Assembly (NCBI GenBank): GCA_963920575.1
Contig: OY986965.1
Span: forward strand, 8,387,134-8,451,133
Length of the DNA: 64,000 nucleotides
Origin: Narthecium ossifragum
Lineage: Eukaryota; Streptophyta; Magnoliopsida; Dioscoreales; Nartheciaceae
Direction: 5' to 3'
The notes under the pieces were generated by a model. The model had not been told where the DNA came from. It made no database searches and saw only the letters and a list, made by a program, of their open reading frames with translations. The position numbers and the translations under genes are program-made. The first letter of the stretch is position 1. Each line of letters begins with the position of its first letter. Shown here in pieces: positions 42,975-53,002 of the stretch.

Positions 42975-45900
42975 ATGGTTTCTTCCTCCATCCAAGATAA
43001 CAATCTTGAAGATGTGATCGAAATTGAAAAAGAAGAATGTGATCAAGATAAAGTTCTTCCTTCTCCCCCGAAAGTTGCTTCAACCGTCACCAGTGATAAT
43101 CCAACACCTCCATCAAAGCGCACACGATCCGCAATTTGGGAGTTCTATGAAAGAAAAAAGATTAAAAATGTCAATGGGACGATCATTGATATCAAAGCCA
43201 CATGTTTGATATGCAAACAAGTCTTGTCTGGCCATTGGAGAAATGGCATTAATCATCTAACCCGCCATATAGCAAAGCACAAGAAAGGTCAAGGAAGAGC
43301 TCAAGTTGACATTCGTCAATCTTTTCTTTCGCAATCGGCATCAACCAAAAATTTAAGCACTTTCTCCTATGATCCGGCTTTTGCTAGAAAAATGCTTGTA
43401 AGGTATGTTGTTCGTAAAAATTTTCTTAAAGTTTTGTTGATGATGAGGAATTTCAAGATTTCATTACATCGGCTTTGCAACTGGGTTTTCGAAAATTTTC
43501 TCGTCAAACTTGCCAAAGAGATGTTATGAAATACTACAATGAGGAAAAGGAAAAAGTTAATGACATTTTTTTCTATTCTTACTTGCAAATTCTCTCTTAC
43601 TTCGGATATTTGAACTTCTAGACAAAAAAACAGTTACTTATGTATTACGGTTCATTTTATTGATGATACTTGCGTTATGCAAGAAAGTGTTATTTCTTTT
43701 GTTGTATTTGATAGTTTACATACCGGTGACAATATTGCTATGATGATTTTGAATGAACTCCAATCATATGGCATTTCGGATAAGATTTTTACTCTAAGTT
43801 TAGATAATACAAGTAATAATAATGTTGCCGTTGATAGTCTTAGAAGTTCATTACTTCTACCTTGTTCCGGTTTTTTCTTTCATGCTAGATGCATTTGCCA
43901 CATATTAAATTTGATTGTTCAAAATGCATTTGATGATGTTGAGGTTTTTATTTCTAAAGTTAGGGAGACTATTTTGTTCATCACTAGTTCGGAGCATAGG
44001 ATTATGACATTTAACCTTATTTGTAAACACAATAATATTAATTCTCGAAAATTACCATCGGATGTAGGAGATAGGTGGAACTCAATCTATTTTATGCTAA
44101 ATACCCCATTAGAATATAGAGGTGTAATAGATGAGTACATTAAACAATTTGCTCATGTTTCTAATTCTACATCATCTTTATCATTTACTTTGGAATTTAT
44201 TTATGATAATGAGTGGGATGTTCTATCTCATTTAAAACAAATGCTTAAAATCGTTTATGATGCTACTATCCTTTTATCCGGTTACTATTATCCTACTATT
44301 AGTCAAGTATCAATGCAAGTTCTTTATATTCATGAATTCTTTGATAAATATAATAATGATATATATTTTGGGCATATGATAGCAAAAATGGAAGCAAAGT
44401 TTAATAAGTATTTTCATCCTCTTCCTTATATTTATGGTTTTGGAATTCTATTTGATCCATGCTTGAAGGATGTTGGTCTTGGTATTTTTTTGAATGTATG
44501 TTTGGTGAGCTTAATGAGGAAATGAGACCACATTTGGGTAAAATGAAGATTAAGTTTAATCTATTGTTTGAAGAGTATAACTCAAGGTTTGGCTCTAAAG
44601 TGCATGCTCCTAATTCCTCTCAATCTAGCCCAAGTAAAGATGAGGGTATCGTATCTTCAAGACATATTATGGTAAGTCCATTAGTAGGGAAAGGAAAAGG
44701 GAGTTCCAGCTTATCACAATCCGAGCTTGAACGATATTATAAATCACCTCTTGAATCATGTTGGGATATGGGAACCGAATATGATATTTTGTCATGGTGG
44801 AAAGTACAAGGATCAACATCTTTTCCTATACTTTCCACCATGGCACGTGATTTACTAACTATTCAAGTATCTACTATAGTTTCGGAAAGTGCATTTAGCA
44901 TAGGAGGACGCTTGATCGACGACTACCAGACCAAATTAGACCCAAAAACGGTACAAGCCTTGATGTAAAATCCCAGAATTGAGACCTAATTGTAAGAGTT
45001 TGAGTCAATTAAGACTCTATTTAGACCAAATTCCAGCAACTATAAGTTGGTTTGAATCCAATTAGAATTAGGTCTAGTCAACTAAGTCTATTAAAGAAGT
45101 TGTGTTTAAGTTCTTATAAATAACCAATTGGATTAGGTTCTAATCCATTAGGACTCTAATTATTAGAATCCAGATTTCCTATTACTCGTAAAAGCTACAA
45201 CCCTTATTTTAGGGTTTTACGTATCCTTCTCCTCTCTTTCTTCAAGTCCTGCATTCAAGAGCTTTGGGGGCTTTTCGGTTGGCTGTAAGGGTTCAATACT
45301 AGGGCTTTTGAAGGAAGAGGTAGGTACACATGTAATAGATGTTACCCTAACTTGAGTGTTGATCTTCTCTACTTTTAGGGTTTTAGAGTTCAGATTTCAG
45401 ATTCCTACCTTCTTGTTTTCAGATTCCATATCCTTGTTCTTAGATTTCAGATTCTTGTTTCAGATTTCAGATTTCTAAGTTTCATGATTCAGATTTCATG
45501 TTCTTCCTCCTCACTTTCAGATTTCAGACTTTAGACTAAACAATTCGTTTGGGTTTGAAGCGTTGTTTAGTTATGCTGGAGGACTGACAATCTTTTCTAG
45601 GTTTCATCTATAGAATTAGGGTTGTTGCGGTTCTCAATCAAGCAGTCCCCCAATGGTTTGATAGAAGATTTTCAAAGAGTATTGGCTGATTTTTCAGATG
45701 GCTATTTTTCAAGATTTTGATTATTTTTAGGAAGATATGTAGTAGAATGGAGTGTTCACTTATGTGTCTAAGCTTCTAATCTATTAGAGCCATGACTTTA
45801 TGCCATGATAGCATATTTTCATAACCTATGCAGATTTTGTTACTTCAGATTTCCAGATTTGTAAATATGCAAATTATCCTGATTTCAGCGTTTAAAGTTG

Positions 45901-47095
45901 AGTCTACTGCAGAATTTTAATGTTCAGATTTCCAGTTATTAAGTACGCATATTCCCACTTTCTTTTAAGTATTCGGCGGGTTACATTTCATGTTCTATTA
46001 GTTTCATGTTCTGTCTTGTTCCTGACCAATGAATGAACATAAATGTATGGTTTTATAATGTCAAGTTGAGTGCATCGATTTATAAGTTTATGATATCAAG
46101 TTTTTGATGCATAACATGTCATGTGAGTGTAGCATTGTGCAAGATCATCTCCTTGCATATGTGTCAACATGCTTAAGTAATTATTGAAAAGCATTGCATG
46201 TGCATAGTGTGCATGTTTGCCAAGCAAAAGTTGCCAACAAGGTGGAATGAGATCTAAGCTGTCCTTAGTTGTCATGGCTGGGCAGCTAAGGATGAGTACT
46301 TCTAAGGGTTCACTGTTTGGTTGAGACCAACTGTGGGTCCTGGGCGTTTGAGTCCAAAAGTGCCGAGGCTCGATCTTATGCTAGCATGAGTAATGATGGT
46401 TATCCCAAGTGTACGTTGGGTGTTATCACCATACACCGCTATAGTACTCGACGTTAGAGCCAAAAAGATGCATCTCATTATATCATGCATCAAAGTTCAT
46501 GTCATGCAAGAGCTTTAAGTGTGATTTATGAGCATGAAAAGTTCAGCTTTTAAGTTTAATAAAGTGTGATCATTCTCTTTCTCAAGTGATGTGCTTTAAT
46601 TCAGTTTTTGTTTTGCGAACACTTTTGTTTGGATATCATTCTATTATGTGTTGTTTTCTACTGGGCTTTATGCTCATGAGATAGATGATTTTCTTTCAGA
46701 TACCCAAGATTCTACGTAGGCGCAGGGATGGGAGTAAAGAAGAGAAGAGTTTAGAACTAGTTTATAGCTTCTTTCAATTTTAATCATGTTTTATGTGACT
46801 TTTTAGGAAGATTATTTCAGTTTAAAGTCCGAGTTGCTTATTAGTCACTTTCTCTTTTCCAGAACATTGTCTTAGTTTGATTGTCAGTAAGAGTTTCTTT
46901 TTCTAGTATGATATTTCTTTTAGTTAAGCATTATTGTTTCGTCTTGTGTCATGTTAGAGGATGAGGTTTCCTCTTCAGGATTCGGGTCGTTACATAATGT
47001 GTCTATAAGATTTGTGAGGTGCTAAAAAGAGAAGTCAAGGATTGCAAATTGATGAAGATGAAGATAAAGATGAGCTTGAAGTTTTAGATTTAGAT
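42975..47095 (+). pseudogene. hAT transposase (BED finger, catalytic core, hATC), interrupted
   Basis: Starts MVSSSIQDNNLEDVIEIE. The BED finger is CLICKQVLSGHW, then NHLTRHIAKH. A one-base loss near 43,427 shifts the frame after VVRKNF. At about 43,612 an in-frame TGA replaces Trp between DI and TSRQK, and the same change is in copy 1. The core resumes with VISFVVFDSLHTGDNIAM and SLDNTSNNNVAVDSLRS. Another shift near 44,490 precedes FEEYNSRFGSK. The hATC part follows (YDILSWWKVQGSTSFP, ARDLLTIQVSTIVSESAF, GGRLIDDYQTKLDPK), where an LTR splits the codons. The last codons after the LTR contain a TAA shared with copy 1. It is non-functional, but most of the sequence is better preserved than in copy 1. 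Confidence 0.9.
44964..46994 (+). mobile_element. Solo LTR inside hAT copy 2
   Basis: Begins TGTAAAATCCCAG and ends GGTCGTTACA (TGTAA/TTACA inverted ends), 2.0 kb, no coding region. The hAT copy 1 paralogue is uninterrupted here ('gtacaagccttaatgtgttt'), which fixes the insertion point. The flanks suggest a TGATG/TAATG duplication in which the LTR's first TG was lost or shared, so the exact left base is uncertain. 'Cagatttcag' words recur at 45,370-45,540. Confidence 0.82.
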
Positions 47096-47279
47096 GTTTA
47101 ATTTTATATTTGTAATATTAGGAAAGTGATGCATATGATAGATAGATGGGTAGGTGCCAACCTAGTTGGGATGTACTCATACTATAGTGATGTAATTGTT
47201 TTCCTAGTATTATGTCAATTTTTAAGTAAACAAGTGGGGTTAAGAGTGTAAGTGGATATTTGCCTAATATTTTGTTAAC

Positions 47280-48050
47280 CAGCTAAAGGCCCAACCATTA
47301 GATCAAGTCCCAACCTTTAGATCTAAGTCCCCTTCATCACTACCGTCGAACATCTTCACCCCAATCCCCACACGATCTCCTCCTCCCTCATCTTTCTCGT
47401 ATCGCGACTCCACCCGATCAACCCTTGCCGGAGCTCTGTCACCGTCGCCGCACCGCCCTTGATCGGCGCTCCATCTCTTCTCCAACCTCCACTGACTTCC
47501 ACACCGCCCGATCCTGGCCCTGACCTCTTCGATGCGCCCAAGTTTCACCGACCTCACCATCATCCACGACGCTCGCAACACCTCCGTCCATGATCTCGGT
47601 CTCGAGTCTCTCCCTCCCGCTCCACCTCGTCGCCGATCGCCCCGATCCAGCCACCTCGACGCCGGTCGCCCCGATCCACCCGATCCCCTTGGAAGACGGC
47701 CGCAAGCGAGGGCCTCTCCGCTTCCCATCTCCCCCGATCCCGGCTTCACGAGCGGTTGGATCCCCTTACTCGTGCGCCCACGCCAGTGAGCTCTGCCTCT
47801 AATGGCGTTCACCATCTTCATCTCTCTTATCATCCTTTCCGCCACCTCCTCCGGCGATGTCGAGCGGCCTCTCCTCCCTCTCGATCAACCCCTCCACTCA
47901 TCTCCTCTACTCCTACTCGCCCATCCTCCAAGCCTTCGCCGCCCGTCTACTCCCACGCCTTCGGTCGCCCCCGATCCAGCCACCTCGACGCCGGTTGCCC
48001 GGATCGGAGTTGGAGCGGAGTCGTCGCCGACTCCGATCGGGGAGAGAGGT
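47280..48050. other. GC-rich block inside hAT copy 2, absent from copy 1
   Basis: Sharp rise in GC with words 'gccccgatccagccacctcg' duplicated at about 47,639 and 47,968. Several overlapping open frames (up to 180 codons) exist on both strands and none resembles a known family. It could be captured genomic sequence or expanded sub-terminal repeat. Confidence 0.5.
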
Positions 48051-48296
48051 GGGCCCCGTTTTTTGTTTTTTGTTTTTTTAAAAGAACCGAACCGGGCCTA
48101 ACCCAACCCGGTCCGGTCCACCCCCGTCTCCAAGCCGACAAGGCCATAACTGGGCCGGACCGAATAGAAGGCCTATTGGGTCCAGTACTGATTCGACCCG
48201 ATCCGGATGCTTACAAGGACCAGACCAGATATTGCCTCCAACCCAGCCCGTCCCGGCTTACCCGAGTCCTCCCGGATGGACACCCCTACCTCTAAA

Positions 48297-48631
48297 CTCA
48301 TCAAAGTCGTGTCCACCAAGGTCAGGATCGGCTCCACATGCCTCTACAACAAGCATCACACACGATGACACGATATGGATTCGATCTTATCTTTTGTCGG
48401 GACACCCGCCACGGCGATCTGGCTTTTTGCAACACCTGGTGTGATCTGAGCTAGCAGGACATGACACGTGGTGAGACTGTAGGGTGGTGTTCGCACAAAC
48501 CATCCACGTCGCACAGACCAGAAGGTCCCTCGAATAGCTTTATTAAGAGAGAACCACCACCGGCGGAGTACTTTCCCTCTCCCAGTGAAGCGGAACGTAC
48601 TCGTTAAGCCTACATCCCATCGCGATCGAGA
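48297..48631. promoter_or_regulatory. Upstream region of the LEA gene
   Basis: Short region between the hAT element and the LEA start. It contains 'gacacgtgg' (48,463-48,471), which has the ACGTG core of ABA-response elements. That would fit a seed/drought LEA gene, but it is a single site and suggestive only. The hAT insertion ends 344 bp upstream of the start codon, so the distal promoter is transposon-derived. Confidence 0.45.
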
Positions 48632-49883
48632 ATGACCATCTTCGTGAAAGTCAGGACTCCTCGTAGTTTTTTGCCGCAGCTACTAATACTCATCCTTGTG
48701 ATGCTCGTGGTAGAGGCATGCGGAGCAACGACAAAAGTTGGCGTAGAGGAGGACGCACAATTAGGTGATCAGGCCGAGACTCCGGAGTCGTGGACTACCT
48801 GGGCCAAGGAGAAGATAACTGAGGGATTGGGTATCAAGCAGCAGCAGCAGCAGCAAAAGGAGGAGGAGGAGGTTGCTAGGAAGGCCCAGGATGCTGTTGG
48901 GAGTGCCAAGGAGAAGGCCCGAGAGATGGCTTCTAGTGAGTGAATAGTCTTCTAGCTACGCCTTCTTGGCCATCCTTGTAATTTAGATTTCTCTGATCAG
49001 CCAGCATGCATGCAATTTTGTGAAACAAATCAAGACTTTCATGATCTCATCGTGTCTGTCCTTCGATATATATATCATGTGGTCAGATGCTGCAAAATCC
49101 AGCATGGAGAAGGCAGACGAAGCCAAAGAGACTGTGAAGCAAGCTGCTTCTGCAACCGGAGAAGCAGCTAAAAGGAGCACTGATGAGTCCCAGGACTTGG
49201 CTTATGGTGAGTGAGTTTGAAGATGTGTATCTATATATATATATAAAATCTATTACTGTAATTAATTAAATATTTTTTACAAGTTAAGCCTCAGCTACAT
49301 CCCGAAGGCTTGTAATTAATTAATTAAAGATGATGGACTAAATATCGTCAATCGATTTCCTCAGAACCCAAAAGTATTAGCATTATTTTGTGACCGTGTA
49401 CCTGTGACAGACACCGCGCGCTATGCGACCGAGAAGGCACGCGAGGCCCGGGACACTGCCATGGGAAAGGCGGGAAAGACTGCAGAGAAGGCGAAGGAGA
49501 CGGCTGCAGAAACTTCAGAGAAGACGAGGGACACTGCCGCTGGGACCACAGGAAAGGTGAAGGAGGTGGCGGAGAAGACAACTGGGTATGCCACAGACAA
49601 GGCAAAGGAGACAGCCGCAGGGGCTGCAGAGAAGACGAGGGACACTGCAGCTGGGACTACAGGGACGGTGAAGGAGGCTGCGGAGAAGACCGCTGGGTAT
49701 GCAACAGAGAAGGCGAAACAGGCAGCGGAGAGGGCTGCGGAGCAACTCCAGCAGGCCAAAGAGAAAGCGGAGTCGACGGCCAAGGAGGGATACGAGTCCG
49801 CCAAATCAAAGGCCGCCGAGACGCTAGGTGCAGCAAAAGAACGTACCGTGGGTGGCGGACATAAACGAGAAGAGGAACTGTGA
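48632..49883 (+). CDS. LEA group 4-type protein with signal peptide (D-29-like)
   Basis: Three exons: 48,632-48,935, 49,087-49,206 and 49,411-49,883, each junction GT-AG in phase 1, giving 298 residues. Residues 1-30 (charged start, then LPQLLILILVMLVVEACG) are a signal peptide. Next comes ESWTTWAKEKITEGLG, the segment found in D-29-type LEA proteins, and a Gln run. The rest is 11-residue LEA_4 repeats such as AEKTRDTAAGTTG and YATEKAKQAAE, Ala/Lys/Glu/Thr-rich with no Trp after the first exon and almost no large hydrophobic residues. The protein ends GGGHKREEEL. Such proteins are disordered in water, become helical on drying and protect membranes or proteins in seeds and stressed tissue. The signal peptide points to the secretory route or wall; the HKREEEL end is not a clear KDEL/HDEL retention signal. 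Confidence 0.93.
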
Positions 49884-51089
49884 GATCGAGGGGTCTCTCT
49901 TAAGTTGTCCTGGCCCAACTTCGCTTGTCTAGGAAGGATTGAACTGCGCCCTGGTTGATCTTGTTGCAAGGCCTTTTATGGGTCCTTCGCTCCTCTCGTT
50001 TGGTTTTGTTTTGTTGTTTTTGGTGCTGTGTTTTTACTTAAAGGACGCTCTTCCCGTTTCTTCTTTCCTAAGTTTTTCCTCTTCTTCCTACCAATGGGAG
50101 TATCAGCTTATGGCATTTGGATTGGCAAGCGACAAATTAAGGAGTAGTGGAGTGGCTCGACGGCGCAGCGTGGTTGCGACGGTGCAGCACAGGCAGCAAC
50201 GGCGAGAGATCGTCGACGTTGCAAACCTTGACGGCGCCGGACGAGATTCACAGTGCGACGTCAGTAGCCGTTATCGACGCGAGATGATGCAATCAAAGGA
50301 GGTGCTGGATCTAAGTCGTGAGCAACAATATGGACCCACTGTGGCGAGCTCTTGGCAAGGCGCTGGCAGCGGAATTTCAGGGAAATCCGCTGCGGCGAAG
50401 GCCAGTGGAGACGACGCCACCGGGAGCACGACGTCGGCGTTTCTAGCTGGTCGGGGCGGCTCAAGACAGCTAGCGTCCTTGGCGATCGCTAGCCACGCGC
50501 CCAAAGGCGGCGGGGGCTACGACGCCGACGCTGGTAGCCGCTGTAAACAGCAATACCTAGCAACGATGGCAATCACACGCACAAACACACACAAGAACAC
50601 ATAGATTTACGTGTTCGGCAATTACCTACGTCCACGGGGAGAGACCCAAAACACTACTCTTTAATTAGGATTTTACCAGATATATTTATACCCTAACTGT
50701 CAGGTATAAAATTACTTAATTGCTCCTCTATTGTACCGCACCGTGAGGAGCTTCGGCCCCACGCACCCCCTTCCCTGATATTCCATACCAGGCCAGGCCG
50801 AGTGAGGGCCAAGGCACGGAGCGGAGCGGAGGGCCCTGGCCTACTTATTTGGTACTAACTGTAGCATCCATACTCTGTAAAAGATGAGCCAACTCCACAA
50901 GTCAGCGGGGACAAAAGCCCTACTATTGAGTTTCTTGGAGATCGAAGAAGAAAGGGGGGGAGGAGATGAGTTGTAATGGTTTTGGGTTAAAATTGGATTG
51001 GACCCGACAATTTACTTTATTTAAAGCTTTCAACCCATTTTGGTTAACATGTTCTTCATTGCGGGGCTTTTATTTACATGTTTATATAT
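49884..51089. other. LEA 3' flank and a copia-type LTR remnant
   Basis: The first about 200 bp look like the LEA 3' untranslated region. About 50,560-50,720 has the words 'tagatttacgtg' and 'cacggggagagaccc', seen in copia LTRs (compare 61,940-61,990), so part of 50,100-50,880 is probably an LTR remnant. Ends not resolved. A 221-codon open frame (49,939-50,604) spans 3' flank and LTR and I do not accept it as a gene. Confidence 0.4.
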
Positions 51090-51098
51090 TTACAACAT

Positions 51099-51339
51099 AG
51101 GTCAGGCTAAATACACCACAAGAATTAAGTGCATCATACCATTTTATTCGGTTTTAAAAACCGAACATTATGTTACATGTTTGGTTTTTAAAAACCGAAT
51201 ACTATGCTATATGGTTTGATCGATAATAATCGAATTATGTATTTTTACTTGGTTCGATGTGATAACCGATCGAACCATATCATAGTGTTCGGTTTTTAAA
51301 AACAGAATAAAAAATGATGCGGTGTATTTAGCCTTACCC
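51099..51339. mobile_element. Small MULE-type element (MITE) with the same palindromes as the large MULE
   Basis: 241 bp. Ends GGTCAGGCTAAATACACC and (reverse complement) GGTAAGGCTAAATACACC differ at one of 18 positions. Flanks TTACAACAT (51,090-51,098) and TTACAGCAT (51,340-51,348) form a 9-bp duplication with one mismatch. Inside are palindromes TTCGGTTTTAAAAACCGAA (about 51,149), GGTTTTTAAAAACCGAA (about 51,182) and TTCGGTTTTTAAAAACAGAA (about 51,288), and a longer pairing 'ggtttgatcg'/'cgatcgaacc'. No coding capacity. Confidence 0.85.
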
Positions 51340-51670
51340 TTACAGCATTGCCATGGATGTGAGTGGACTTGTTTGATTTTGCAGTAAAGTCCCTCTCGTT
51401 GTGAGAATTGTATAGCATCCTCATATGAGCTAAATATATGCTGAAAATTGCAGAAATTAGGTTGCAGTTTTTTTTCCAGTAATTGCATGCTTGCAAATAT
51501 TGAGCATAGAATTTCTTGCTGTAAGATATATGCACATTGCTGAGTTAATGTTATTTGCAGTAAAGTTCATGTATGATTGCAAATTACGATTTAGCTCTGG
51601 TTGATGGTATGAATTGTATATAGATTTTAATTCCAGTAAGCTTATGAGTATGCTTGTAGCTATTTTTGCT

Positions 51671-52050
51671 AATGTTAAATATGAAATTCAATACACTATG
51701 CGTACTCATCATAGGAGCATTGATATCCGTCATATGATGCTTCTTCTGTCAGATTTAATGACATACAAAGTACGTATTATAAGCTGCTCTTTTTAGTTAT
51801 ATCTTCATACTATAGGCGGTGTCTGGTTTTTAATCTTGCTTGCCCGTAGTCATTTCTTGTTTAAAATGCTTTTGACAGGGTGAAGTGCTTGGTTATCACA
51901 AGATTTGGCATTTCAAAGATGGAAGACAGTGCTTTGAAAAAAACTGCAGAGCACCTGTTCTGTTTAATGGTAGGGATGACCAGATTGAGGGAGTTAGTGA
52001 GTGTATCATAATGGGCATACCAATACAGCTGGGCACAGGAATTTTGAAAG
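51671..52050 (+). pseudogene. RNA polymerase III largest subunit (NRPC1/RPC1) C-terminal fragment
   Basis: Exon 51,671-51,769 reads EIQYTMRTHHRSIDIRHMML then SDLMTYK and ends at a GTACGT donor. The next exon from 51,879 (acceptor GACAG) reads GEVLG, then after a one-base insertion ITRFGISKMKDSALKK-like sequence (TRFGISKMEDSALKKTAEHL). After a second shift it reads NGRDDQIEGVSECIIMGIPI and QLGTGILKV to 52,050. These are the conserved last blocks of the Pol III largest subunit, in order. In the family a short DAA(V/S)-type piece sits between HLF and NGR, and here it is missing with the frame change. Upstream exons are absent. It is a broken fragment, or a gene end disrupted by decay and the transposons at 52,306. 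Confidence 0.82.
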
Positions 52051-52704
52051 TTAGACAAAGGCAGATGAATAAAGCACCTCATATCTTGTTTTCTAGTCTG
52101 GTTTCTTTTCGATCATTCTCACGTTCTTTGTTTTACACTTTTTAGACTTTAGGTGATTATATTTTTTCTACTGTCTAGTTGCATCTAAAATGATCTAATG
52201 ATCACTGGAGAAGCTTCATTAGTGAAAACCCCAGTTTATGTTTATGTGCAGTTAAAGTACCTTATGTCTATAGATACTGTTGCAAAGGAACTATATGGAG
52301 TTATTTGTTAGGAAATCCGGCGGGATCACACCAAAATGGGAGAGCACTAAAATAGAACAAGGAGGAGAGATCAGATTTAACGTGGAAAACCTCCCGGCAA
52401 ATCACCGCGAAGGAAAAACCACGGGAAGAAGAGCTTTACTATATGAGGAGATTTACAAGACTTACTCTCTCAACTCTCACACAGATCTTCTCTCTTCCCT
52501 CCCAGTACGTTCTCACGCACTTACAGATCTCTCTGTCTCTTTGCTTTCTCTCAAGCCCTAAGACCTCTCTCTAGGCCTCCAAGATAAGAACCCACGTTCT
52601 CTTCTGTCACACTTAAACCCTAACATGTATCCTGACCTTAAATAGCATCAATCGGAGTGATTTAAGCCATTAGATCAAAACCAGTTTTCCGTCTCACCGT
52701 TTTT

Positions 52705-52950
52705 GGATCGATCCGAAAGAGGTCTTGGATCGATCCAATCCCAACTGACCGCGCTCACGGTCGATCTGACGGTCGACCGTGGATTGCTCGCGGTCGACCG
52801 TAGATTTCTCGCGGTCGACCGTGGAACTGTGCAGCTTTACTTGAAGACGCGACGGTTGATCCTCGTATCGACCCTGCGAAGCTTAATCCGTGACAGAAAG
52901 CGACGGTCGATGCGGCGGTCGATCGCGGTCGATGTCGCGGTCGACCGACC
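52705..52950. repeat. TCGA-core palindrome array in the copia-like LTR
   Basis: GGATCGATCC twice (52,707 and 52,730), GGTCGACCG-type words at about 52,772, 52,792, 52,815 and 52,938, and cGGTCGATgCGGCGGTCGAT near 52,904. Their cores match the arrays in families A, B and C although flanking LTR sequence is unrelated. Confidence 0.82.
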
Positions 52951-53002
52951 GTATGCTTCAAGGCAAAAACGTTCATTTCTTCAGTCTCTCATGGGAGGAA
53001 CA

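Larger units (their letters stand above)
42494..48288 (+). mobile_element. hAT element copy 2 with target duplication
   Basis: Ends TAGGGTTGTCC and GGACACCCCTA are inverted with one mismatch. It is flanked by CCTCTAAC (42,486-42,493) and CCTCTAAA (48,289-48,296), an 8-bp duplication with one mismatch. It carries a BED-hATC transposase on the plus strand. It is interrupted by a solo LTR (44,964-46,994) and has about 0.77 kb of GC-rich sequence (47,280-48,050) that copy 1 lacks. Without the LTR it is about 3.8 kb. Confidence 0.9.

Noticed and set aside
47303..48295. Several GC-rich frames of 60-180 codons inside hAT copy 2
   Set aside because: Overlapping frames on both strands in a GC-rich block with internal duplications. 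No conserved motif.
49939..50604. 221-codon frame downstream of the LEA gene
   Set aside because: Spans LEA 3' flank and a probable LTR remnant. Composition changes along it and no domain is visible.
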